From the NCBI GenBank assembly GCA_937967285.1, contig CALBSU010000696.1:1-16253 (forward strand): a DNA stretch of 16,253 bases, written 5' to 3'. The stretch comes from an uncultured Acidobacteriota bacterium. Lineage in GTDB: Bacteria; Acidobacteriota; Blastocatellia; RBC074. The notes beneath the pieces were generated by a model. The model was not told where the DNA came from. It ran no database searches and was given only the letters and a program-made list of their open reading frames with translations. Both the position numbers and the translations under genes were made by a program. Shown here piece by piece: positions 1-10,252 of the stretch. How positions within the stretch are numbered: the first letter of the stretch is position 1; every line of letters starts with the position of its first letter.

Positions 1-1
1 G

Positions 2-574
2 TTCCTGATGCTTTCATTATTAATCGGGATGAGAGCGCTGGTTGAAAGAATCGGATTACTGCTGCCGGCCGGCAAGAGGCGATGCAGTCCGGTTCCGCTG
101 GTCATCACTGTCATTCTGATCGCAGTCTCACAGGCGGCGACGGTCTATCTGATCTTCACGAAGTGGCATCAGCGGGTATCAGTCGTCAACCATACGGGGG
201 AACGTGTCGACTACAAACTATTCTTTTATTACGACTCCGACCGGATGGCTGACGACTGGCTGGATAAGTTCAGAGAGCGTGCGACGGGAAGGGAAGTGAT
301 CGCTTCGTCAAATCCCCAGCTTGTCTATTTGCGGACCGGGCTGAGATCGGTCCTGCCTCCTCTCGAGATCGATCCTTTGAAGTCTCAGCAACTGCTCGAT
401 TCGGTGCCGGTCAGGTATCTGATCCTCGAGGACGGTCTTTATTACAGTTATGTGAAGAGGGTGGTGGCGGACCGGCCGGAAGACTGGCGGAGGGTTCATT
501 CCGCCGGAGAGGGCGTGGTGATCAATGGTCGGAGCCCCGCGATGACGGGAGTCTTCGAACGCGTCGTGCGCTGA
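2..574 (+). CDS. C-terminal part of a GT-C-type membrane glycosyltransferase (5' end outside window)
   Basis: The reading frame is already open at base 2, so this is the end of a longer gene and the ATG at position 8 is probably internal. What is visible is a basic cytoplasmic stretch, one clear transmembrane segment (about residues 29-49 counted from the ATG at 8) and a soluble tail of roughly 135 residues. That tail has the form seen at the C-terminus of GT39/ArnT-like polyprenyl-phosphate-sugar transferases: a small alpha/beta domain with a VPVRYLILEDG strand and a final V-F-E-R-V strand. The complete GT-C gene at 3440-4918 ends in the same way (VNAAYLIAGPP, then FRVYRINRA). It lies 30 bp upstream of a GT2 gene on the same strand, so an operon is likely. 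Family assignment rests on tail shape, gene context and the paralogue, because the catalytic first loop is not in the window. Confidence 0.6.
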   Translation, partial: FLMLSLLIGMRALVERIGLLLPAGKRRCSPVPLVITVILIAVSQAATVYLIFTKWHQRVSVVNHTGERVDYKLFFYYDSDRMADDWLDKFRERATGREVIASSNPQLVYLRTGLRSVLPPLEIDPLKSQQLLDSVPVRYLILEDGLYYSYVKRVVADRPEDWRRVHSAGEGVVINGRSPAMTGVFERVVR

Positions 575-604
575 GTAGTTACAATCACTCATGGTTTTTT
601 TGCA

Positions 605-1336
605 ATGATTGCGAATGGCGAAGTTCAAGAACGTGTCCTGATTGCCGTTCCGGCATTCAACGAAGAGGGCACGGTGGGGCAGGTCATCGACGGCCTCCGC
701 CGGGCTTTGCCGAAGTTCGATCTGCTGGTGATTGATGATGGTTCGACTGACGGAACCGCGGGAATTCTTGATCGGATGGGAGTGACGACGGAGAGGCACC
801 CCGGTAACCTCGGCTACGGTCGTGCGATTCAGACGGCCCTCGGATATGCGAGCCGCGGCGGATATGACAAACTGATTACCGTCGATGCCGACGGCCAGCA
901 CCCGCCGGATGAGGTGATCGCGTTGTACATGGCGTCACTCGATCGTGCCGAGGACCTGTTGATCGGGTCGCGGTTCATCGAAAGCCGGGATTATTCCGGA
1001 GCGCCGCTCGGGCGTCGAACCGGTATGAGGCTTTTCTCGCTGCTGGCCCGGCTTTTCACGGGCCGTCAGGTCTATGACACAACATCGGGGTTGAGGATCA
1101 TCCGGCGGTCGGTGTTCGAGCCGCTGACGCGATTCCGCTTTATCGACCTTCACGCCGAGGCGATCGTCTACCTGTTGCGTCTCGGATATCAGGTCGGTGA
1201 ATATCCGGTCTGCACGAAGGAGCGGACGCGTGGAAGATCGATGTATACACTACTGAGCTGTTTCACCTACCCGGTCAAGACCTCTTTCCATATGGTGCTC
1301 GGTCTGATTCAGGCAGAGCTGAGCAAAAGAAGATGA
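605..1336 (+). CDS. Family 2 glycosyltransferase, polyprenyl-phosphate-sugar synthase (DPMS)-like
   Basis: This is a 243-residue GT-A enzyme with the order typical of dolichyl/undecaprenyl-phosphate hexose synthases. VLIAVPAFNEEGTVG forms the first strand (residues 11-25), DDGSTDG (44-50) binds nucleotide, GNLGYGRAIQTAL follows (68-79), and DADGQHPPDEV carries the DxD metal site (D94 and D96). A downstream YDTTSGLRIIRR element (157-168) matches the conserved D-x-T-S-G-x-R block. There is no C-terminal GtrA or DUF2304 membrane domain; the end is only mildly hydrophobic. Such enzymes load a sugar onto the lipid carrier at the inner face of the membrane, giving donors for GT-C transferases like the genes on either side. 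No good Shine-Dalgarno is visible before the ATG, and seven T residues lie at 595-601. It sits 30 bp after the GT-C fragment and 20 bp before the next GT2. Confidence 0.85.
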   Translation: MIANGEVQERVLIAVPAFNEEGTVGQVIDGLRRALPKFDLLVIDDGSTDGTAGILDRMGVTTERHPGNLGYGRAIQTALGYASRGGYDKLITVDADGQHPPDEVIALYMASLDRAEDLLIGSRFIESRDYSGAPLGRRTGMRLFSLLARLFTGRQVYDTTSGLRIIRRSVFEPLTRFRFIDLHAEAIVYLLRLGYQVGEYPVCTKERTRGRSMYTLLSCFTYPVKTSFHMVLGLIQAELSKRR

Positions 1337-1356
1337 ATCCCTGCGAATATTAAAGG

Positions 1357-2337
1357 ATGTCCCCGATTCAAGAGTTTGCCTCATCACCTGAGTGGAAAGT
1401 CTCCGTCGTTGTGGCGACGCTAGATCGGCCGGATGATCTGCGGGAGTGTCTCTCGGCGCTGATCGGTCAGAATCCGGGTTGTCCGGTCGAGATCATCGTC
1501 GTCGACAACAACCCGCAGTCGGGACTGACACGACCGGTCGTCGCGGGCTTCCCCGTCGTGAGGCTGGTGACGGAATCGCGGCGCGGGCTGGCCTACGCCA
1601 GAAACAGAGGGATTCTCGCCGCCACGGGCGGGATTATCGTCACGACGGATGACGATGTCATAATGCCGTCCGGCTGGCTCGAGAAGCTGCTCGTTCCGTT
1701 TGTCGATCCGGATGTCACGATCGTGACGGGTAATATCCTGCCGTGGCGGCTTGAGACACGGTCGCAGCGCCTCTTCGAGAGTTATGGCGGGCTTGGCCGT
1801 GGCGATCTGAGACGGGCTTTCGACAGAGCATGGTTCAACGGGTTTATTTCAGCCGTCCCGACCTGGTCTGTCGGAGCTACCGCCAACGCCGCATTTCGAG
1901 CTTCAATCTTCACCGATCCGAATGTCGGGCTGATGGATGAGGCGCTCGGGCCGGGAATGCCGTCAGGCGTTGGAGAGGATACATATCTCTTCTACAAGGC
2001 GCTCAAGGCGGGTTACACGATCGTTTACGAGTCTGAGGCGTGGGTATGGCATAAGCACCGGCGCGAGATGCCGGAACTGCGACGTCAGTTGTTCGATTAC
2101 AGCAAGGGGCATGTGGCCTATCATCTGACGACACTCCTCAGAGATCACGACCGGCGTGCAATGATCTACCTGGCGCTGATCCTGCCGGCGGTTCACATCC
2201 GTCATGCGTTGCGATCGATGCTCGGCTGGAGCGATTATCCTCTCAGTCTCATCCTGCTCGAGATTGCCGGTAATCTGGCCGGGCCGTGGGCTTTATGGCG
2301 CTCACGCCGGCGGGTTGCCCGAGAAGGACGAATCTGA
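1357..2337 (+). CDS. Family 2 glycosyltransferase with C-terminal hydrophobic segments
   Basis: This 326-residue GT2 opens with VSVVVATLDRPDDLRECL (about 15-32) and IIVVDNNP (46-53). It then has RGLAYARNRGILAATG (76-91) and the metal site TTDDDV (D98-D100). The acceptor half carries GEDTYLFYKALKAGY (206-220), with E207-D208 as likely catalytic base, followed by a WVWHKHRR element (229-236). This is the layout of rhamnosyl- or galactosyl-type inverting GT2 enzymes of surface polysaccharide clusters; donor and acceptor cannot be read from the sequence. Two hydrophobic stretches near the C-terminus (about 265-285 and 292-312) suggest membrane attachment. The ATG is forced from the 5' side by an in-frame TAA at 1351-1353. 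The purine run AAAGG abuts the ATG, which is too close for a normal ribosome binding site. The 3' end overlaps the opposing epimerase gene by 36 bp. Confidence 0.85.
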   Translation: MSPIQEFASSPEWKVSVVVATLDRPDDLRECLSALIGQNPGCPVEIIVVDNNPQSGLTRPVVAGFPVVRLVTESRRGLAYARNRGILAATGGIIVTTDDDVIMPSGWLEKLLVPFVDPDVTIVTGNILPWRLETRSQRLFESYGGLGRGDLRRAFDRAWFNGFISAVPTWSVGATANAAFRASIFTDPNVGLMDEALGPGMPSGVGEDTYLFYKALKAGYTIVYESEAWVWHKHRREMPELRRQLFDYSKGHVAYHLTTLLRDHDRRAMIYLALILPAVHIRHALRSMLGWSDYPLSLILLEIAGNLAGPWALWRSRRRVAREGRI

Positions 2338-3390
2338 GGCGAGGTGATGATCGATCAGTTCCCTGAGCGTGGCTTTGAGGTCGTATTCGGGGCGCCAGCC
2401 GGGATAGTCGGATCGAAACCTGCCGACGTTGCTGATCCACCAGATGTGATCGCCGATTCTGGGAGTATCGCTCAATTTAAGATCCGGTCGGTACCCCGAC
2501 ATCTCCTCGATTTCACGGATTGCCTCGATCACGGAACAGTTGTTGAATCGCGACCCGCCCATGTTGTAAACGGCTCCCGGTTTGGGATCCTGATAAAAAT
2601 GCCGGAAAGCCTGAACGAGGTCCGATACGTGAAGGATATCCCGAACCTGTTTGCCTCCGTACCCGTTGATGACGTACGGGCTGCGAGTCACGGCGCAGCG
2701 GACGAGCCAGGACAGGAATCCGTGCAATTCAGCCCCGGTCTGATGCGGGCCGGTAATGCATCCGCAGCGGAAAACCCCGGTTTTCAGCCCGAAGTAGCGT
2801 CCATACTCCTGAGTCATGATGTCCGAGCTCAGTTTGCCGGCTCCGAATATGCTGTGCAGCGACTGGTCGATCGACATCTCCTCGTCGATGCCCTGATCGG
2901 CATAAGGATGATCCGGCGCCAGTTCCCATCTCGTCTCCTTTTCGATGAGAGGCAGTCGATTGGGAGCGTCTCCGTACACTTTGTTGGTTGAAGTGTAGAT
3001 GAAGACCGATTGGGGGCAGTGTCGGCGGACGGCTTCGAGCAGGATCAGAGTTCCGGTCGCGTTGACTGAGAAGTCGGTCAGCGGATCTCGGACCGCCCAG
3101 TCATGGCTGGGTTGCGCGGCAGCGTGAACGACCAGGGAGATCGCATCACTGTAACCCGCAAAGACGGCCTCGATGCCCTCCCGGTCGCGGATGTCCAGAT
3201 CGTGATGCCTGTAGTCGGGCAGTTCGCGCAGCAGACAGTCGGTGTTGCGTCGAGTTGATGCGTCCGGTCCGAAGAATTCACCGCGCATGTGGTTATCGAT
3301 GCCGATGACGGACATTCCCTGCGCGACGCAAAAACGCGCGACCGCGCTCCCGACAAGGCCTGCTGATCCGGTAATTACCGCGACTGACAT
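2302..3390 (-). CDS. Extended-SDR NAD-dependent sugar-nucleotide epimerase (CDP-paratose 2-epimerase-like)
   Basis: This 362-residue Rossmann protein has the NAD motif GSAGLVG (8-14), an HAAAQPSHDWAVRDP block (89-103), IYTSTNKVYGD (131-141) and the long signature IDEEMSIDQSLHSIFGAGK (168-186). RCGCITGP (208-215), GAELHGFLSWLVR (219-231) and KQVRDILHVSDL (247-258) follow. This block order is that of the family annotated as CDP-paratose/CDP-tyvelose 2-epimerase-like, and the length is normal. The usual SDR YxxxK reads F182-G-A-G-K186, so the catalytic tyrosine is a phenylalanine. I recall the same change in relatives, so it is probably a subfamily trait rather than decay. The ATG at 3390 has a good ribosome site (AAGGA just upstream). 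The gene lies 49 bp downstream of the GT-C gene at 3440-4918, probably in one transcript. Substrate is unknown; a nucleotide-activated hexose for the surface glycan is likely. Confidence 0.85.
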   Translation of the reverse strand: MSVAVITGSAGLVGSAVARFCVAQGMSVIGIDNHMRGEFFGPDASTRRNTDCLLRELPDYRHHDLDIRDREGIEAVFAGYSDAISLVVHAAAQPSHDWAVRDPLTDFSVNATGTLILLEAVRRHCPQSVFIYTSTNKVYGDAPNRLPLIEKETRWELAPDHPYADQGIDEEMSIDQSLHSIFGAGKLSSDIMTQEYGRYFGLKTGVFRCGCITGPHQTGAELHGFLSWLVRCAVTRSPYVINGYGGKQVRDILHVSDLVQAFRHFYQDPKPGAVYNMGGSRFNNCSVIEAIREIEEMSGYRPDLKLSDTPRIGDHIWWISNVGRFRSDYPGWRPEYDLKATLRELIDHHLASDSSFSGNPPA

Positions 3391-3439
3391 GTTTCCTTCC
3401 CCATTCGAATTTCGATGTTGCTGATCGAGGCGGCCGGAT

Positions 3440-4918
3440 TCAATCGGCTAACGCCCGGTTGATTCGATAGACCCGGAACGAGTCATTCGAATACGTCTCG
3501 CTGAATCGATCCCTGTATCGGGATATGAAATCCTGAATGTATGCCTGATCACGGGGCTCGACCCAGGGCGGCCCGGCGATAAGATAAGCTGCGTTCACGC
3601 CATCGAAAAACTCCCAGAGCTCGTCGTCATTAATCGGACTGTGCCAGACGCCCGCCGGCCGGCCAGTGAAGAGCGAGAGAGCCCTCGGTTTGCGAAAGAT
3701 GATGACTTCCTTTTCGCCGATCTCTTTCCTCACATAATCGAAGAGCTCGAGAGCTTCAGGTGCCGTGACGCCATTTTTTATCGGGCCGAAATCCTGACGG
3801 GAGTACACCCCGGCGTATCCGAGCAGGGCGACTGCCAGGACGGTCGCGAGAACGAATTTCTCCACGGCCTGATTGCCGGTCAGGCGTGTCAGCGACCGGA
3901 TGCCGAGCAGAACGTAGAATATGAATATCGGAATGAGCGGCATGCAGTAACGCTGTTCGAGCGTGATCGGCAGTACGACCAGCGGTATGACATAGGACGG
4001 CACGAACAGTTCGAACATCGTGATCTTCCTGATTCTGCCGGCCAGACCGATGGCCGCCAGCGCCGACAATGTGAAGAAGAATACCAGCTTAGCGCCGTTG
4101 CTGTATCCGTTGGACCAGTAACTGGAAAAATACCCGATCAGCTGGCGCGTCATGTCTGCCGTCCGCTCGATCGAATTGAAACCGAAATGTCCGACATAAT
4201 CCGTGAAGGCATGCGAGGCTCTCGCCTGGATGAAGATCAGCGCCGCCGTGATAACTGTGATTACGGCGGCAGCCCGAATCGGTTTCACGCTGATCATCAT
4301 AATCCAGACGATCAGACAGGGTATCAGAACGATTCCGATGGCTCTGGTTCCGTATGCGAGATAGATCGCTCCGGCGATGATCACGATATCCCGGATCTTT
4401 ATTCTGCTTTCAGCTCGAAACGCTCGATGAATGAAATAAAAGCTGAAATAGAGCGGCGCGAGGAATATCATGTCCGTGGCGATGATGTCCTTGAACATCC
4501 AGAAGACCGGATTGAAGCCGACCAGCGCGAGCAATGCGGGCATGTAAGGCCATGGCAGATCATATCTGAATGCCAGCAGGATCATCGACAGCGAGAGAAG
4601 GAAAACCATGACCAGCATGGCCTTCATCGCCCGGAAGTCGATGCCGAAGACCCTGTAGACGGGCGCCAGCAGCAGCGGGAGCGCCGGCGGATAAGTCTTC
4701 GGGCCTATTATCTTCTCAGGATTGAAGACGTATCCGGTATCGGAATAAGGCCTGCCCTCGACGATGTTTCGCGCATGGCCGACATACATGCCGAAGTCGT
4801 CGCCCCAGTCGTGACCTCCTCTGATCGTTGACAGTTGGAATATTCCGACCGCGATAATCACCAGCAGTGAAGTGATGACGGACTTGCGGGATGATTTGGG
4901 GAGCGTGAGGTGATTCAT
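3440..4918 (-). CDS. GT39/ArnT-like polytopic membrane glycosyltransferase (GT-C fold)
   Basis: This 492-residue protein has a first transmembrane helix at about 13-32. A periplasmic loop follows with the acidic pair D40-D41 (HDWGDDFGMY), the usual position of the catalytic acidic motif in GT-C enzymes. The loop ends in TYPPALPLLLAPVY (75-88), typical of the family. Many hydrophobic segments then follow (about ten to twelve in all), a second loop motif KDIIATDMIFLAPLY (143-157), and a soluble C-terminal domain of about 100 residues. GT-C enzymes move a sugar from a polyprenyl-phosphate carrier onto lipid A, a glycan or a protein at the outer face of the inner membrane; the acceptor here is unknown. 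A putative sigma70-like promoter at 4984-5012 precedes it on the - strand. No clear Shine-Dalgarno is seen before the ATG. The epimerase gene follows after 49 bp. Confidence 0.8.
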   Translation of the reverse strand: MNHLTLPKSSRKSVITSLLVIIAVGIFQLSTIRGGHDWGDDFGMYVGHARNIVEGRPYSDTGYVFNPEKIIGPKTYPPALPLLLAPVYRVFGIDFRAMKAMLVMVFLLSLSMILLAFRYDLPWPYMPALLALVGFNPVFWMFKDIIATDMIFLAPLYFSFYFIHRAFRAESRIKIRDIVIIAGAIYLAYGTRAIGIVLIPCLIVWIMMISVKPIRAAAVITVITAALIFIQARASHAFTDYVGHFGFNSIERTADMTRQLIGYFSSYWSNGYSNGAKLVFFFTLSALAAIGLAGRIRKITMFELFVPSYVIPLVVLPITLEQRYCMPLIPIFIFYVLLGIRSLTRLTGNQAVEKFVLATVLAVALLGYAGVYSRQDFGPIKNGVTAPEALELFDYVRKEIGEKEVIIFRKPRALSLFTGRPAGVWHSPINDDELWEFFDGVNAAYLIAGPPWVEPRDQAYIQDFISRYRDRFSETYSNDSFRVYRINRALAD

Positions 4919-4961
4919 GATTTCGCTGGCTGTGTGGGCGGCCAGCCCGTGAGTGACATTC

Positions 4962-4991
4962 TTGACTCGGATAAAACGATCACGTTGTAAT
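4962..4991 (+). promoter_or_regulatory. Putative sigma70-like promoter of the SET-domain gene
   Basis: The -35 is TTGACT (4962-4967), the spacer is 18 nt, and the -10 is TGTAAT (4986-4991); both hexamers match 5 of 6 consensus positions. The predicted transcription start near 4998 lies 33 nt before the TTG codon at 5031. Its presence downstream of the GTG at 4953 argues against that upstream start. Read by eye, not scored. Confidence 0.5.
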
Positions 4992-5012
4992 ACGACAGTC
5001 AGCCATTCTCAA
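4984..5012 (-). promoter_or_regulatory. Putative sigma70-like promoter of the GT-C/epimerase unit
   Basis: On the - strand the -35 is TTGAGA (5012-5007; 5 of 6), the spacer is 17 nt, and the -10 is TACAAC (4989-4984; 4 of 6). Predicted start is near 4977, about 58 nt before the ATG at 4918. Its -10 overlaps the -10 of the oppositely directed SET-gene promoter, so the two could not be occupied at once. Confidence 0.35.
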
Positions 5013-5020
5013 TTTCAGAC

Positions 5021-5025
5021 AGGAG
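5021..5025 (+). promoter_or_regulatory. Ribosome binding site that decides the TTG start of the SET gene
   Basis: AGGAG lies 5 nt before the TTG at 5031, ideal spacing. No comparable site precedes the in-frame GTG at 4953. Confidence 0.65.
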
Positions 5026-5030
5026 CAATC

Positions 5031-5471
5031 TTGACCACTCAGACAAAGAAGAATCATCCGGCGGACGGAATCACGGTCAAAAAATCGCGCATCGACGGGC
5101 GAGGCTGTTTCGCGACGACGCGGTTTTTGAAGGGGCGCAAGATCGCCGAGTACGTCGGTGAGCGGATCTCACGTCGCGAAATCGCCCGCAGGTTACGCAA
5201 CAGGCGGAGGATCCACATCTGTGCGATAGATTCATACTGGGCGATCGACGGCAGCCGGGCCGGAAACGGAACTCAATTCATCAATCATTCCTGCGAACCC
5301 AACTGCGACATCCGGATCATCCGCGGCCACATCCTCTTCTTCGCGCTGCGGGATATCGAACCCGGTGAGGAGATCCTGCTCGATTACGAATTCTCGTATC
5401 ATTCGGACCGCAAACGCTGCACCTGCGGGGCCGCATCCTGCCGGGGAAAGATCAACAAGCCGGCCGGTTAG
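5031..5471 (+). CDS. Small SET-domain protein (putative protein lysine methyltransferase), TTG start
   Basis: With the TTG start the protein has 146 residues, almost entirely a SET plus post-SET domain. It shows IDGRGCFAT (21-29, the SAM-binding GxG strand) and then IAEYVGE (38-44). The catalytic core is QFINHSCEPNC (82-92, the conserved NHSCxPN) and GEEILLDYEF (112-121, with the family tyrosine Y119). The zinc-binding post-SET cysteines C130, C132 and C137 (CTCGAASCRG) follow. All residues needed for SAM and zinc binding appear present, so activity is plausible. Bacterial SET proteins are known; their targets vary and none can be read here. A 172-residue version from a GTG at 4953 is possible in frame. 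I reject it because a promoter (4962-4991) and the only good ribosome site (5021-5025) lie downstream of that codon. It stands alone, divergent from the glycosyltransferase gene and convergent with the AAA gene 17 bp away. Confidence 0.85.
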   Translation: MTTQTKKNHPADGITVKKSRIDGRGCFATTRFLKGRKIAEYVGERISRREIARRLRNRRRIHICAIDSYWAIDGSRAGNGTQFINHSCEPNCDIRIIRGHILFFALRDIEPGEEILLDYEFSYHSDRKRCTCGAASCRGKINKPAG

Positions 5472-5482
5472 GGGCCACCGGC
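5463..5482. terminator. Weak hairpin between convergent SET and AAA genes
   Basis: GCCGGT (5463-5468) and ACCGGC (5477-5482) form a 6-bp stem with an 8-nt loop spanning the SET stop codon. It sits where a bidirectional terminator would be expected, but no T-tract follows on either strand, so the call is tentative. Confidence 0.2.
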
Positions 5483-5488
5483 GGCGCG

Positions 5489-7195
<1,707 letters not shown>

Positions 7196-7313
7196 TTTTC
7201 TCTTCTTCCGCCACGGCGGGACCGAGTTTCGAATAGCCTGAAGTCCGATACCGGGGCCGTCGTGGCTTCGGGGAATGCGGTTCGGGACCGCGGGTTGATA
7301 ATCTGACGGTTGG

Positions 7314-8330
7314 CTATCTGTTCGCCGCCGGCTTGACGCCGTCGGCCGGGCTCTTCCGTCCGGAAATGCTGAATGCGATGAACCCGGTGATCGGTTTTCT
7401 GTCCTCTGCGAAGAGGGACTCCGGGAACTCCCACTGCCGCGCAGCCTTGAGCGCGAGCTGGTTCAACTCCGGGAATGAAGAGTAGTGAACGTACGCTCTC
7501 GTGACTTTTCCTGTCGGCGCGATCTCGACTCGAACCCTGATGAACCCTTCGGCGCCCGATTCGGTCATCTCGGCCGGCACTTCGAGCTGCGCCTGCCGGA
7601 CGGCTTTCTTCTGCATTTCGAGCGATCCGCGCTCATCGACGTATCTCTCTGGTTCGACGGTCGTGTCGAGATCGACGCTGAATGCGACGACCAGAAAGAC
7701 GTCCCTGCCCTGGAACATTGCCGGCTGAGCGGTCGGGCGAATGAATTTGATGTAATCCTGTGGCGAGAACCGCAGGCTCTGTATCGCGAAAAAGTATGTC
7801 GTTCCGCTCTCGATTTCGAGCGGCTGGATCGCGTAGGAGACCGGCGGCCGGGCGATATCATTGCCGAAATGGAGTCCGATGTCGGGAATCAGATTGGTTC
7901 CGGGGGTAGTGCCGTCGCCGGGACTCTGCGCGCCGAAAAGCTGCACCTCGATCGAGCGCCCGTCTCGCTGTTTGGCGAAGGAGATGACAGCCGGCTTCGA
8001 GGTCCTGAACACCTTGCGTTTTTCGGTGCTCAGAAGAGCTGCGTTGAATCCGGGATAGGTCTTCTCGAAAGCCGTCATCCATTGTTCATCTTCGACCAGG
8101 CTCGAGGTCTTCATCCGGAAGACCTGATCGGTCAGATCGTTCGCTTTGCCTGCCGGGGCGGTCAGTTGAAAGAATCTGGCGGTGACGAAGATGGGCCTCG
8201 AGCTGAGATCCTTCGGGATGCCGTTGTCCTGGGCCTTGCCGGTCATCGTCAGAAGAAACAGAAATGCCAGGGCGAGAGGTTGAACAAGGCGGGATGCGCG
8301 AAGCGCACGGTTTGAGACAGGGAATATCAT
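7314..8330 (-). CDS. Secreted TonB-C-terminal-domain protein
   Basis: This 338-residue protein has a Sec-type N-terminus: basic residues up to R14, a hydrophobic core at about 17-31, and likely cleavage near GKAQ (31-34). Residues about 250-323 match the TonB C-terminal fold: GFIRVRVEIAPTGKV (262-275), then YSSFPELNQLALKAARQWEF (283-302), the usual S-S-x-P-x-L-(D/N)-x-x-A-x-x-A-x-x-x-W-x-F pattern. The middle (about 46-220) is beta-rich and I do not recognise it. A classical TonB keeps an uncleaved N-terminal anchor and a Pro-rich spanning region; neither is seen. It is therefore better called a periplasmic or outer-membrane-facing TonB-C-fold protein than an energy transducer. GGAGGT is well spaced before the ATG at 8330, so the start is firm. 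It lies between the coiled-coil membrane gene (84 bp upstream) and the AAA gene (118 bp downstream). Confidence 0.75.
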   Translation of the reverse strand: MIFPVSNRALRASRLVQPLALAFLFLLTMTGKAQDNGIPKDLSSRPIFVTARFFQLTAPAGKANDLTDQVFRMKTSSLVEDEQWMTAFEKTYPGFNAALLSTEKRKVFRTSKPAVISFAKQRDGRSIEVQLFGAQSPGDGTTPGTNLIPDIGLHFGNDIARPPVSYAIQPLEIESGTTYFFAIQSLRFSPQDYIKFIRPTAQPAMFQGRDVFLVVAFSVDLDTTVEPERYVDERGSLEMQKKAVRQAQLEVPAEMTESGAEGFIRVRVEIAPTGKVTRAYVHYSSFPELNQLALKAARQWEFPESLFAEDRKPITGFIAFSISGRKSPADGVKPAANR

Positions 8331-8414
8331 TACTACCTCCGAAACAGGATTGAAACTTGAATCCGCCGACTGCGCAGCGGGACATCGAAAGAGTCTGGTG
8401 ACCGGTCCTGGGGG

Positions 8415-9251
<837 letters not shown>

Positions 9252-9279
9252 ATCAGATCAATCAGAGGGCGTGAGCAGT

Positions 9280-10050
<771 letters not shown>

Positions 10051-10179
10051 GTTAAATTTGTTCTCCTCACCAGCCGGCGATCATCTAGTTTGACCGGATA
10101 AACATCAAAAATTGCGGCCCGGTCGGGGCATCGAAAAGGTGATACGATGCTGACCGGCTTCCGGTTCACAGAGACGGCT

Positions 10180-10194
10180 AACTTTTCAAAAGTT
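10180..10194. repeat. 15-bp palindrome in the pspA leader
   Basis: AACTTTT-C-AAAAGTT is a perfect 7-bp-arm inverted repeat with one central base. It is AT-rich, unlike its GC-rich surroundings. It could be a DNA operator or, in RNA, part of the leader structure. Confidence 0.45.
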
Positions 10195-10197
10195 TTG

Positions 10198-10220
10198 AAG
10201 CGGCGTCTGGTCCGCCGCTT
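10198..10220 (-). repeat. Perfect 8-bp hairpin in the pspA leader
   Basis: AAGCGGCG (10198-10205) and CGCCGCTT (10213-10220) form a perfect 8-bp stem with a 7-nt loop. In the - strand RNA it would sit about 26-48 nt after the predicted start. On that strand the bases following the stem are CAAAACTTTTGAAAAG, not a clean T-tract, so a simple terminator is doubtful. Confidence 0.45.
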
Positions 10221-10252
10221 GCCTTTCCGGAATCGGAATCCGGAGAAATAGA

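Noticed and set aside
573..601. Imperfect hairpin GAGT...ACTC followed by seven T residues, terminator-like
   Set aside because: The stem has only four uninterrupted pairs before a mismatch, the T-run begins 4 nt late, and it lies between two same-strand glycosyltransferase genes likely to be co-transcribed.
3641..4831. 396-codon open frame on + opposite the GT-C gene
   Set aside because: Its translation is rich in D, E, R, Q and lacks any fold-like pattern, while the opposite strand encodes a coherent multi-helix membrane protein. It is a shadow.
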